This document shows, one piece after another, positions 27,628 through 40,531 of a DNA stretch of 64,000 bases. Where the stretch lies: contig RIBL01000002.1 in assembly GCA_003762875.1 (NCBI GenBank), positions 124,001 through 188,000 of the forward strand. Reading direction: 5' to 3'. The translations under genes were made by a program, and so were the position numbers. Under the pieces are notes generated by a model that searched no databases, had not been told where the DNA came from, and worked only from the letters and a program-made list of their open reading frames with translations. Position 1 is the stretch's first letter. The number at the start of each line of letters is the position of its first letter. This stretch comes from Muribaculaceae bacterium Isolate-110 (HZI). GTDB taxonomy: Bacteria > Bacteroidota > Bacteroidia > Bacteroidales > Muribaculaceae.

Positions 27628-29241
27628 TCAGAGCTCACTCTCGCCATAGCGGTGATAATCAAAACTGTCCACGTCGATATACCCGCCCGGAGCTGAAGTG
27701 GTCGAATAGTTGTATATGGCAAAACGCTGTCCCATAAACAGCAGACGGTAATCATACTTCATCTGATACTCCTTGCCTATGTCTGTCCACGACTTGCCGT
27801 CGGTGCTGTACTGACACACAGCCCTGTCTCTGCCGAGGCGGAAATCACCCTTGATGCGCAGATACAGCCTGTCACTCTTGAGTGACACCGACTCCTCATC
27901 CTCATTGTCAACAGCCATTATCACCTTGCTGCCCGGATGAAAGCTGACCTCGGTATTATGCTTCACCAGCGACTTACGGCCATCGGTCATCCTTACCGAC
28001 AGAAGTGTCGAATGACCGTTGAAAGCACCAAATCCGGCCACATCGCCATCCTTCATGCCCGAGAGGTCGAGACATACAGAGCCCTCACACCCGGGACCCT
28101 CCATGCGCTGAGTCAGAGTGTTGACCGCATCATATATGCTGCCGGCCTTACGTGATGTCTTCAGCCGCAGATAGCCCGGACGTTCGGTCAGCGACCATGA
28201 AGAGTTGTCAGGACAATGATTCCACTGCCAGTGATAACCCAGAGTGTCAGCCTCAAATCCATCAGCATCCACGAGCTTGCCTGCCGTCGACAAGTCGGCC
28301 TTATATTCGATAGACAGGGGAACACGTCCGTCACTGTTTCCAAGCATCGGCCAGCCGTCAATCCAGCGACACGGCGAGAGTGTGAGCACACGGCCTACGG
28401 CTCCGCGGTCCTGGAATATTACACCCCACCATTTGCCATCGGGTGCATCGACTATAGTGCCCTGGCCCACATAGGGAAATCCTGCAAAATTGTCCTCAAG
28501 CACCACCATACGTTCATAAGGGCCGGTAATCCTGTCGGCACGGTAACACAACTGACGGCGCGGACGTCCCGAAGGCCAGTTTATGACCATGGCGTAATAC
28601 TTACCGTCATGCTTTATCACACGGCTTCCCTCATGCAATCCAGCCGTCTCCTCGTCGGGACGTATCACTATCTCATCGACTCCGCCCTCTTTCACATCGC
28701 TCAGGTCGGGATTAAGTTCGGTGAGACGGATGTCGCCCGAGCCGGAAAACACATACACACGTCCGTCGTCGTCAAAAAACAACGACGAGTCATGAAAATG
28801 CCTCGGACGGCTCACCACACTCCACGGCCCGGCAGGATTCTCGGCCGTATATATGTACGATTTATACGGATGGTCGTTGGGCGAGAACAGCGCGTAAAAG
28901 CGACCGTCATGGTAGCGCAGCGATGTAGCCCATTGCCCCTTGCCATACACCGTCCCGCCATCGAGACGATAGGACGGAGTGTCTTCGAGCGTATCAAATA
29001 CATAGCTTATCACCTCCCAGTTGACAAGGTCACGCGAATGCATAACAGGACATCCCGGCATCAGGTGCATGGTGGTCGATACCATATAATAATCATCCCC
29101 AACCCTTATCACATCGGGATCAGGCACATCGGCCCACATCAGCGGATTGGTCATGGTCGCTGATACTCCGCTATTGTCGGCGGCACTGACCGTCAGTATA
29201 CCCGACAGCAGCATGGCTATCGGCAGCAGTCTTATTTTCAT
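27628..29241 (-). CDS. GH43 glycosidase with C-terminal beta-sandwich (GH43_12-like)
   Basis: 537 residues, Sec signal to about residue 21. Five-bladed propeller with the three GH43 acids: Asp41 in VPDPDVIR (base), Asp151 in HFHDSSLFFDDDG (pKa tuner) and Glu204 in LHEGSRVI (acid). Residues 330-537 form the concanavalin-like C-terminal domain of xylosidase/arabinofuranosidase types. Likely removes arabinofuranose or xylose from xylan oligosaccharides; the subfamily is my estimate. Last of four genes in the operon GH115-CE1-GH97/CE6-GH43. Confidence 0.87.
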   Translation of the reverse strand: MKIRLLPIAMLLSGILTVSAADNSGVSATMTNPLMWADVPDPDVIRVGDDYYMVSTTMHLMPGCPVMHSRDLVNWEVISYVFDTLEDTPSYRLDGGTVYGKGQWATSLRYHDGRFYALFSPNDHPYKSYIYTAENPAGPWSVVSRPRHFHDSSLFFDDDGRVYVFSGSGDIRLTELNPDLSDVKEGGVDEIVIRPDEETAGLHEGSRVIKHDGKYYAMVINWPSGRPRRQLCYRADRITGPYERMVVLEDNFAGFPYVGQGTIVDAPDGKWWGVIFQDRGAVGRVLTLSPCRWIDGWPMLGNSDGRVPLSIEYKADLSTAGKLVDADGFEADTLGYHWQWNHCPDNSSWSLTERPGYLRLKTSRKAGSIYDAVNTLTQRMEGPGCEGSVCLDLSGMKDGDVAGFGAFNGHSTLLSVRMTDGRKSLVKHNTEVSFHPGSKVIMAVDNEDEESVSLKSDRLYLRIKGDFRLGRDRAVCQYSTDGKSWTDIGKEYQMKYDYRLLFMGQRFAIYNYSTTSAPGGYIDVDSFDYHRYGESEL

Positions 29242-29286
29242 CGGTATATTGTTTTTGTATTGGATTTTGTCACTGTTTTTGTGCCA

Positions 29287-32016
29287 TCATTTGTTTTTCT
29301 TTCCGAGGCTCATCACCGCCTCGGCATATCTGCGGCCGAGTTCACGATACCCCTCGGCAGTAAAATGGAGTCCGTCGGGCGCGCCCTTGCATCCGGCCGA
29401 TGACACAACAGCCGAGTTGGGCACAGTCTCCGACAGCCTGTTGACTATCGGATTCATCGAGGCACAGAGTCCGCCCTCCTCCCCGGCAAGCATTTCACCT
29501 GCTATCAGAGGCACATTCTGCGGGTCGAGACCAAGGTCTGCTATAAGACGGTTGTAGATTTTACCCACCTTGTCAAGCCATGTGACATCGCCGGTGTTCG
29601 ACTCACCCTGGTGCAGCAATATACCCTTGATTACTCCGCTGCGCTTTGCCTCACGAGCCATCCCGACAAGTCGTTTGTAAGGATTGCTGTCATACATGGC
29701 CGATGTGCCGCGCAACCAGTCAGGCCCCTCAGCCAGCACAGTCTCACACGAATCCGTGTCAAAAAGCTCTATTCTACAACCACCGACAGCCACATTGACC
29801 ACACCGACCCTACTGTTCCGGGGCATTTTCTCCAGCAGTGCACGGCCGAAGTAATCGGCGGGGCAGAGGCCGGTGTTCTCGCGTGTCAGCGGAGGCACGG
29901 CACTATACCAACGACCCTTCTCGCGATTGAGAGCAGGCATATCCACCGCCGCCATCATCATGAAACGCGGGTCGATGCCACAGGTATCAACGGCCTCAAA
30001 AGGCGCGGCACCCTCCATATTGGACTGTCCGAAACACAGATAGACATGAAAGTCAGGGTCGGGACGGCCGGTGATGACAAAGCCGCCGTTGCAGGGCACG
30101 GTCACCTTCACACGCCCCTTCTTGTCGGCCCGACACTCGCGCATGCTGCCGTTGAGCGACTTATCGTCACTGTAAAGCGCGAGCGGACGTCCGCGCATCT
30201 CCTCAGGCAACTCTACCGAAATACTGTAAGGCTTCTCGCCGGCATTGACCCCGGCTATATACCATGTGTCACCGTGACGACGGCCGAGCACCACATACCG
30301 GCCCGGATAACCGTCGATATATCTCACCTCGTCCCACGTCGTAGGCACCGCCTTCATGAAATCCATAGCCCAGACGGGAGCGTCCTCAAGATTGTTTGGC
30401 GCGAGGGCAAAGTGCTGCACCGGGCTCTGAAACAGTATGGCCGTAGCCAAGGCAAACACATCGGAGGTGACGCGACGTGAGCCGCGAGGTGCATTATCGG
30501 CATTGTAATAACGGTTGAGCGCGCTGCCGCCGAAATCCATGCTGCCGACAGTATTACGCACAAACGGATGTATGCATGCATTCATGGCCTCGGCGTCACA
30601 GCTCCCTTGCGAGAAGTGCAAATTCTCGCTCGCAAGCACCGCCTCGCTCGCGGCATAGTTGGGATACATGCGTTCCCATCCGCGAGGCAGCGTGCAACCG
30701 TGAAATATCACCAGCAGCCCATAGTCGTTGGCATCGGCAAGTATGTCGTGATAGAGCCGCATGGTCTCCTGCTTGTCTCCACCGAAAAAGTCCACCTTGA
30801 TGCCGCGTATGCCAATCTTACGCATCCACGCCATGTCCTTGCGACGCTTCACTATATCGTTCATAACGCCGCGCGGGCCTTGTGGAGCATCGTTCCAGCT
30901 ACCGTTGGAATTATACCACAGATATAGGTCCACTCCTTTCGACTTGCCGTAACGAGCCAGCTCCGCTACCTTGTTATAGCCGATCTGAGCGTCCCACAGC
31001 GCGTCGACAAGCACACTTTCATAACCCATATCGGCCGCAAAGTCGATATATGCGCGCTGCTCGTCATAATTGCAGCTTGAGTCCATCTTTATGATCCAGC
31101 TCCACGTTCCGCGTCCGTATTCATACTTCTTGGAGGGCTCGTAGAGAGGTCTCACCACGTCAAACGCCACTGTAGTCTCCACTATCGGAGCTAATGAAGC
31201 TCCGATAGTCACCGTGCGCCACGGAGTCATGCCAGGCACCGACACCGAAGCCGATGTAGAGCCAAACCCGTTCATCTCGCCGGGCTGCGGATATGCCACC
31301 GTGTAAAGTCCGCCCTCTTGTCCGCTCAGATGTGAGGCGCAATAATCGCCGGCAATGCCTGTCTCCGACACGAGCACCCAGCCGGCATCACCGTTGCGAA
31401 ACAGACACGGGAACGAATAACCCTCACCCCATCCGTTCTTGCCCGTTGAATCATCAAGCGTATAGGATGTCTCATAGCTCGGCGATGTGCGGGCAAAACC
31501 ACCCATCGGCTTGCTCTGCGGACATAGAAATGTGGTCGTGCCCTCGGGCATCACGAAGCCCGTAGCCTCCGACTCCACCACGCAGCAACGCTCCTCGCCC
31601 TGAGGATGCAGACGGTAACGAAACGCCACATTATTGTCGCTCACTTCAAATATCACGTCAAACGCCGGTTTGCCGTCTCGCCCGAAAGTAAACTCGCGGC
31701 GATTGGCTCTGTATTCCACCCGGCTTTTCTTTATGTTAGGCAACGAATAGCTGTCGGCAACAGTCTGGCCGGGAGTATTGCCTACCAGACTGAGCGAACC
31801 GGTGAAGTCGCCCACATTGGTGCGCAGTCCGAGCGGCGACGGCATGACAAACCGTCTACCGTCATAGCTCACAGCATACTCAGGTCGCCCGTCAGTGTCA
31901 GTGACGGTCACGACTGTCTTTCCGTCGGGGCTACTCACCTCCTCCGATGCTGCAAACGCAACCATCGGAAAAGAGATGGCCGACAATATCAATCCTAAAT
32001 TCAATCCTCTTTTCAT
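29287..32016 (-). CDS. GH97 glycosidase fused to a CE6-like SGNH acetylesterase
   Basis: 909 residues in two enzymes. After a signal peptide, residues 24-645 form a complete GH97 protein: N-terminal beta-sandwich, barrel with GIKVDFFGGDKQ (Asp about 407, the nucleophile position of retaining GH97 alpha-galactosidases) and NYAASEAVLASE (candidate Glu), and C-terminal sandwich from about 560. Residues 652-905 form an SGNH hydrolase: CFGQSNMEG (Ser about 662), GGCRIELF, LLHQGESN and DGLHFTAEGY with its Asp/His, best matching CE6 acetylxylan esterases. Galactose is a known branch sugar on complex xylans, so both halves fit the locus. The GH97 sugar specificity is inferred. Confidence 0.85.
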   Translation of the reverse strand: MKRGLNLGLILSAISFPMVAFAASEEVSSPDGKTVVTVTDTDGRPEYAVSYDGRRFVMPSPLGLRTNVGDFTGSLSLVGNTPGQTVADSYSLPNIKKSRVEYRANRREFTFGRDGKPAFDVIFEVSDNNVAFRYRLHPQGEERCCVVESEATGFVMPEGTTTFLCPQSKPMGGFARTSPSYETSYTLDDSTGKNGWGEGYSFPCLFRNGDAGWVLVSETGIAGDYCASHLSGQEGGLYTVAYPQPGEMNGFGSTSASVSVPGMTPWRTVTIGASLAPIVETTVAFDVVRPLYEPSKKYEYGRGTWSWIIKMDSSCNYDEQRAYIDFAADMGYESVLVDALWDAQIGYNKVAELARYGKSKGVDLYLWYNSNGSWNDAPQGPRGVMNDIVKRRKDMAWMRKIGIRGIKVDFFGGDKQETMRLYHDILADANDYGLLVIFHGCTLPRGWERMYPNYAASEAVLASENLHFSQGSCDAEAMNACIHPFVRNTVGSMDFGGSALNRYYNADNAPRGSRRVTSDVFALATAILFQSPVQHFALAPNNLEDAPVWAMDFMKAVPTTWDEVRYIDGYPGRYVVLGRRHGDTWYIAGVNAGEKPYSISVELPEEMRGRPLALYSDDKSLNGSMRECRADKKGRVKVTVPCNGGFVITGRPDPDFHVYLCFGQSNMEGAAPFEAVDTCGIDPRFMMMAAVDMPALNREKGRWYSAVPPLTRENTGLCPADYFGRALLEKMPRNSRVGVVNVAVGGCRIELFDTDSCETVLAEGPDWLRGTSAMYDSNPYKRLVGMAREAKRSGVIKGILLHQGESNTGDVTWLDKVGKIYNRLIADLGLDPQNVPLIAGEMLAGEEGGLCASMNPIVNRLSETVPNSAVVSSAGCKGAPDGLHFTAEGYRELGRRYAEAVMSLGKKNK

Positions 32017-32029
32017 ATCTTCCTGATTA

Positions 32030-35738
<3,709 letters not shown>

Positions 35739-35769
35739 TGTGATTATGATTGATGGTTTTTAGTCTCTA

Positions 35770-35777
35770 CAAAATTA
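35770..35777 (-). promoter_or_regulatory. -7 box of the GH115 operon
   Basis: TAATTTTG on the minus strand, about 32 bases before the GH115 start codon, in the 209-base divergent region shared with the HTCS. No clear -33 box, consistent with activation by the HTCS. Confidence 0.5.
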
Positions 35778-35868
35778 CAATAATATTATATTAATTATAG
35801 AAAATCAATGTACTAACGGCATTGTGAATCGTCTATGCACATGTCTCTATGTAACATTTTCATTTCTC

Positions 35869-35903
35869 TTTGTAGATGCATATTTTATTTTTTTGTAACT
35901 TTG
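35869..35903 (+). promoter_or_regulatory. Likely HTCS promoter
   Basis: TAACTTTG at 35896-35903 with TTTG at 35869-35872; the 23-base spacing is a little long. The leader to ATG 35948 is about 35 bases. Confidence 0.45.
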
Positions 35904-35947
35904 AACTGCTGCAATGAAATAATATTTAACTTTACGCTTGTATTAGT

Positions 35948-38900
35948 ATGACCATGAAATCGTTTATCATTATCATTGCCTCTATTTTGACGTTTATGTT
36001 CCCAGCCATTCCGGCTTCAGGAAGCAACGGGAGCAGAGCTGTCAGACTTTTTTCCGATCCAGAACTCATCACCGGGCTCTACACATGTTTCTGTCTTGAC
36101 AAGGACGGCATGCTGTGGATTGGTTCCGACACCGGGCTGTTGCGGTTTGACGGGAACTCCTACGACGTATATCGCCACGACGACAACAATCCCGGCTCGA
36201 TAAGCGACAACCGCATACTTAAGATACTGTGCGATTCGCACGGCAACCTGTGGGTGGGAACAGCCAACGGGCTCAATCGCTATAATCCCGACACCGATAC
36301 ATTCTCACACATCACTCTTCCCGAAAAAGCCTTTGACGGCTACATCATCGGACTGATAGAGCAACACGACGGCACGGTCACATTTCTCGTGTCGGGTGTC
36401 GGTCTTTATGTGATAGACCATTCCGACGACATGCCAGTAGCCGTGAGATACCTTCCCAACACAATCGGCGAGAGAGGTTTCAGCATCCTTGCCAAAGGCT
36501 CTGACAAAAGCCTGTATCTGGGATGTCACAACGGCTCGATGTGCATAATCTCGCCCAACGGAAACGCCGAGTTCCGCAAAATATCGTCGGACTACATCAC
36601 CGGCATAGTCGTGGAGAACGACAGCAGCATTCTTATAAGCGCAGTCAACGACATATACCGCTACGACCCGCAGACCGACAGGCTTACCGCACTCACCATC
36701 GACAGCCACAGCAAACTCCCCGTCAACAATATCACCTGCGGCAAAGACGGCACCGTCTATGTAGCCACCCAGGGCTCGGGACTGTGGAAAATACGTCCCG
36801 GATCAAATAAAGTCGAGAAAGACCTGTCACTCTATTCGCCACTCCACAACATAAACCATCTTAAAATCGGAGCCACCTACATCGACCCCAACGACAATCT
36901 ATGGATAGGATGTAATTTCTATGGCGTAGGCATGGTGCCGTCGACACCTATCCCCTTCTTCTATCGCGGTATCAGGGATATCGTGTCGACTTTCAGCGGA
37001 GGTCTCAACACCCTGGCTTTTGTCGGCTCAAAACTGCTTGTAGCCATCGGTAACGGCACTATACTTATATTCAATCCCGACGGCTCCCTGAGCGCGAAAG
37101 CCATCGTGCCTACAGGCAATGACGCCACATCTATAATAGAAGGCTCTGACGGCTCGGCTCTTGTCGGGGTCGCAAACGACGGCATATACCGGCTCGAACT
37201 CTCAACCGGAAAAATGTCGCTCATGCTCCCCGTCGAAGGCAAATTTCCCGGCATACACCTCTGCATGGGTGCCGACGGCGACATCTTTGCAGGGGTGCAC
37301 GGCATCGGACTTCTACGATACAACCCCTCTGATAAATCCGGCAAATGGTATTACAACGAAGAATACTTGGACCGGTTGACCAACAATTATATAGCCGGAC
37401 TACACCTCTCGGCCGACAACAAAATATGGATAGGTCTGTATGGGGGACTCGCATGCTATGACTGCAAGGGCGATTCGCTGATGAGAATCGACCAGAGAGA
37501 TTTTCTAAAAAGAACTACGTCGTCCTTCGAGGACGGTCCAGACGGCTCGGTATACATGGCCACTACTCTCGGTCTCATACATTATCATCCCGACAAAGGT
37601 GTGATACGCACTTATTCGACCGAGGACGGACTGTCCAACCACGAGATACGCTCGCTCACTACCGACCTCAACGGCAATCTCTGGCTCGGCACCATGCACG
37701 GGCTCTCCTGCATGCGGCACGGCTCCGACAAAATCATCTCCTATCACGGTGGATACGGACTGTATGAAAAGCGTTATCCTTACGCTGTCACCTCTCCGCT
37801 TGACGGCACCGTATATTTCGGCAGTGACGCCGGCATCACGAGCCTCAGACCGTCGAGCGTGACAACACCCGACCTCAACAACTGCAACGTCAAGGTGAGC
37901 GCGCTCTATGTCAACGGCTCGAGAATCTTTGCCTCATCCATGTCGGGCGACCGTCCCATCATCGACGGCAACCCGCTCTCGCCCTCAGCTCTCCATCTCT
38001 CCCACAAGGACAACACTCTCATGATGCGGCTGTCGACACTTGATTTCCGCGACGCCTCCAATGTGCGCTACAAGTGGCAGATACCTCAGCTTGGCGACAC
38101 CTGGACGCGCACCAAGCCGGGCGAAAACGTCATCACGCTCCCCACTCTCGAGCCAGGCAACTACACTCTGCGCCTCAAAGCGTGTGAAAACAACATCAGT
38201 TCTGACGTCACCGAGATACGCATACACATCGCTTCGCCGTGGTACACGTCCGACATCGCCAAGGCTCTCTACCTGTTGGTGCTCATTGCCATCATCGTGC
38301 TCTCGTTCACGGTCATGAAGAAAAAACGCGAGGAGAAAATCAACGATGCCAAGATAAAATTCTTCATGGACATCTCACATGACATCCGCTCGCCGGTCAC
38401 ACTTATCCTAAGCCCTCTCGAGTCGCTGCTCAAGCAGCCGCTCGACCCCGAGGTCACCGCCAAGCTCCACACCATGCGCCGCAACGCCCACCGTCTGCTC
38501 AGTCTCGTCAACCAACTCCTCGACCTGCGCAAAATCGAGAAGGGCAAGATGAGGCTCAAATGCTCGCCCACCGACATGCGCTCGTTTGTCGGCGAACTCG
38601 TGGAAATGTACGAGTCACAGGCCGAGACAAAACACATCTCCATGGAGTTCAAGTGTGACGACGAGTTGCCTAAAGTGTCCATCGACCGCGACAATTTCGA
38701 CAAGATACTCGTCAATCTCATATCCAACGCCATCAAATACACCCCCGACGGGGGCAACATACAGGTCAGACTCTGCAAGGCCGACGATGACGAGATAGGC
38801 AAATGTGCCGAAATACAGGTCATCGACAGCGGTATAGGCCTTGACAACAAGACGCTGGCCCACATATTTGACCGATTCTACCGTGCGCGTGAAAATCACG

Positions 38901-40003
38901 GCAACTCCGCAAGCGTTGGTTTCGGCATCGGTCTTGACCTGTGCCGACGCCTCGTCACGCTCCACGGCGGCACAATCTCGGCCGCCAACCGCTCCGACGG
39001 CACCAAAGGCAGCGTATTTACTGTAAGAATACCGTTGTACGTCCAAAACACCATTGAGAATCAAGCTATTACAATCGGGGGGGGTAATTCGCACGCCCAA
39101 GCCGACAACGACAACAAACATATCGCCGGCTCCTACATTCCCAACCGCGACACTCCCCCGGCCTCCACGCGCGGCAAGGTGCGCTACTCGGCGTCCAACC
39201 GTCGCATTCTCGTGGTGGACGACGATGCCGAACTGCGTGAATACATCAAAGACCATCTCTCGGGCGTCTATCGTGTCACGACAGCATCCAACGGAGCCGA
39301 GGCCATGAAAATGATTCTCGACAATGTGCCCGACCTCGTGGTGAGCGATGTGATGATGCCAGAGATGGACGGTCTGACACTGCTCAAGCAGCTCAAATCC
39401 AACTCCCGCACCCACCATGTGCCCGTTATCCTGCTGAGCTCCAAGAGCGACATCGCCGACCGTATGGCCGGATGGAACCGCGGAGCCGACGGATACATCG
39501 GCAAACCGTTTGACATTGACGAGCTTGATATGATGATTGACAATATCATCGACAACCGCCTGAAGCTCAAAGGCAAATTCTCGGGCGTGCAGGACAATGA
39601 CGATAAGATTGCCACTCCCGAGATGAAGGGCAACGACGAGGCTCTTATGGAAAAAATCATGGCCATCATCAACACCCACATCAACGATCCGATGCTCAAC
39701 GTCGAGAAGCTCGGCCGCGAGGTGGGCATAAGCCGTGCCCATCTTCACCGCAAGATGAAGGAACTGATCGGCATGACTCCGAGCGACTTCATCCGCAACA
39801 TACGCCTCCGAAGGGCTTGCGAACTGCTTAAAAAGCCTGACGTAGACATCACGCAGGTGGCCTACACCCTCGGCTTCACGTCACAGCCCCACTTCTCCAC
39901 GGCCTTCAAACGATTTACCGGCGTGTCGCCCACCGAATACCGCACAATGCACGTCCAGGGCAAGTCACCCGAGATTCCCGACATGCCCGACATGCCATCG
40001 TGA
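35948..40003 (+). CDS. Hybrid two-component system regulator (HTCS) of the xylan locus
   Basis: 1351 residues. Signal peptide; two periplasmic propellers made of Reg_prop repeats (about 30-680, many D-G-x-L-W-I-G motifs such as GMLWIGSDTGL and NLWLGTMHGL); Y_Y_Y domain (about 690-768); one membrane helix (772-793); HisKA with phospho-accepting His near 811 in DISHDIRSP; HATPase (VNLISNAIKYTPDGG, GIGLDLCRRL); receiver with Asp near 1133 in VVSDVMMPEMDG; and an AraC-type DNA-binding domain (about 1235-1340, ending SPTEYR). It senses a xylan-derived oligosaccharide in the periplasm and activates the flanking operons. ATG 35954 is an equally possible start. A terminator follows at 40031. Confidence 0.94.
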   Translation: MTMKSFIIIIASILTFMFPAIPASGSNGSRAVRLFSDPELITGLYTCFCLDKDGMLWIGSDTGLLRFDGNSYDVYRHDDNNPGSISDNRILKILCDSHGNLWVGTANGLNRYNPDTDTFSHITLPEKAFDGYIIGLIEQHDGTVTFLVSGVGLYVIDHSDDMPVAVRYLPNTIGERGFSILAKGSDKSLYLGCHNGSMCIISPNGNAEFRKISSDYITGIVVENDSSILISAVNDIYRYDPQTDRLTALTIDSHSKLPVNNITCGKDGTVYVATQGSGLWKIRPGSNKVEKDLSLYSPLHNINHLKIGATYIDPNDNLWIGCNFYGVGMVPSTPIPFFYRGIRDIVSTFSGGLNTLAFVGSKLLVAIGNGTILIFNPDGSLSAKAIVPTGNDATSIIEGSDGSALVGVANDGIYRLELSTGKMSLMLPVEGKFPGIHLCMGADGDIFAGVHGIGLLRYNPSDKSGKWYYNEEYLDRLTNNYIAGLHLSADNKIWIGLYGGLACYDCKGDSLMRIDQRDFLKRTTSSFEDGPDGSVYMATTLGLIHYHPDKGVIRTYSTEDGLSNHEIRSLTTDLNGNLWLGTMHGLSCMRHGSDKIISYHGGYGLYEKRYPYAVTSPLDGTVYFGSDAGITSLRPSSVTTPDLNNCNVKVSALYVNGSRIFASSMSGDRPIIDGNPLSPSALHLSHKDNTLMMRLSTLDFRDASNVRYKWQIPQLGDTWTRTKPGENVITLPTLEPGNYTLRLKACENNISSDVTEIRIHIASPWYTSDIAKALYLLVLIAIIVLSFTVMKKKREEKINDAKIKFFMDISHDIRSPVTLILSPLESLLKQPLDPEVTAKLHTMRRNAHRLLSLVNQLLDLRKIEKGKMRLKCSPTDMRSFVGELVEMYESQAETKHISMEFKCDDELPKVSIDRDNFDKILVNLISNAIKYTPDGGNIQVRLCKADDDEIGKCAEIQVIDSGIGLDNKTLAHIFDRFYRARENHGNSASVGFGIGLDLCRRLVTLHGGTISAANRSDGTKGSVFTVRIPLYVQNTIENQAITIGGGNSHAQADNDNKHIAGSYIPNRDTPPASTRGKVRYSASNRRILVVDDDAELREYIKDHLSGVYRVTTASNGAEAMKMILDNVPDLVVSDVMMPEMDGLTLLKQLKSNSRTHHVPVILLSSKSDIADRMAGWNRGADGYIGKPFDIDELDMMIDNIIDNRLKLKGKFSGVQDNDDKIATPEMKGNDEALMEKIMAIINTHINDPMLNVEKLGREVGISRAHLHRKMKELIGMTPSDFIRNIRLRRACELLKKPDVDITQVAYTLGFTSQPHFSTAFKRFTGVSPTEYRTMHVQGKSPEIPDMPDMPS

Positions 40004-40030
40004 CACCTCTTCACTCCGATATGCAACAGC

Positions 40031-40073
40031 ACAGCCGCCTGACATCACGTCCGGCGGCTGTTTCATTTTTTTT
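40031..40073 (+). terminator. Terminator of the HTCS gene
   Basis: A perfect nine-base G/C-rich stem, ACAGCCGCC (40031-40039) with GGCGGCTGT (40053-40061), followed by TTCATTTTTTTT. Confidence 0.88.
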
Positions 40074-40531
40074 GGATTGACAACCGATTGACACGATTCA
40101 CATCGCAAGCATCTTTGTCAATACAATCACCTTAAAAAATTCTTAAAACTTGAGTAATACAATTTTTGTAATACCAAAAAACAATCTTTTCTAATCTATT
40201 ACCTTAAATACTACCTTTAAATACGTTTTTAATTCACACTACAAATATACAGCCGCTCCTCCACTCCTGCAATATGATGATACATACCGCTCCGCAATTT
40301 GTTACCAGGATGAAACTGCAAGGCCTGAAAGCCTGTCCGCGAGGTCGGAAAGCCTAAGAGCGTGTTACGGAAATAAACATTAATGTTACATATGCTCATG
40401 TTGCCGAAAAATGCCACTCTTTGTATCAAATGCTTATAAAAAGGTATCACCATATATTATATATGAGTTTTATGCCGTATATTTGCATCACATGAAAACC
40501 ATTGACTTCTGACATCTAACGTAACAATCTT
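40074..40531. promoter_or_regulatory. Long intergenic region with CE20 promoter and a small structured island
   Basis: About 460 bases without a gene. Bases 40080-40240 are A/T-rich. A G/C-richer island at about 40310-40375 holds two short hairpins, GGCCTGAAAGCC near 40322 and TCCGCGAGGTCGGA near 40337; it is of unknown nature. TATATTTG at 40478-40485 is a probable -7 box for the acetylesterase gene at 40532. A 74-codon minus-strand open frame here is not believable. Confidence 0.45.

Noticed and set aside
39060-39100. Run of G in the HTCS linker as a possible frameshift site
   Set aside because: The frame stays open through the receiver and AraC domains; the run lies in a variable linker between kinase and receiver.
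40229-40453. 74-codon minus-strand open frame between the HTCS and the acetylesterase
   Set aside because: No ribosome-binding context or known family; it contains the hairpin island and is better treated as non-coding.
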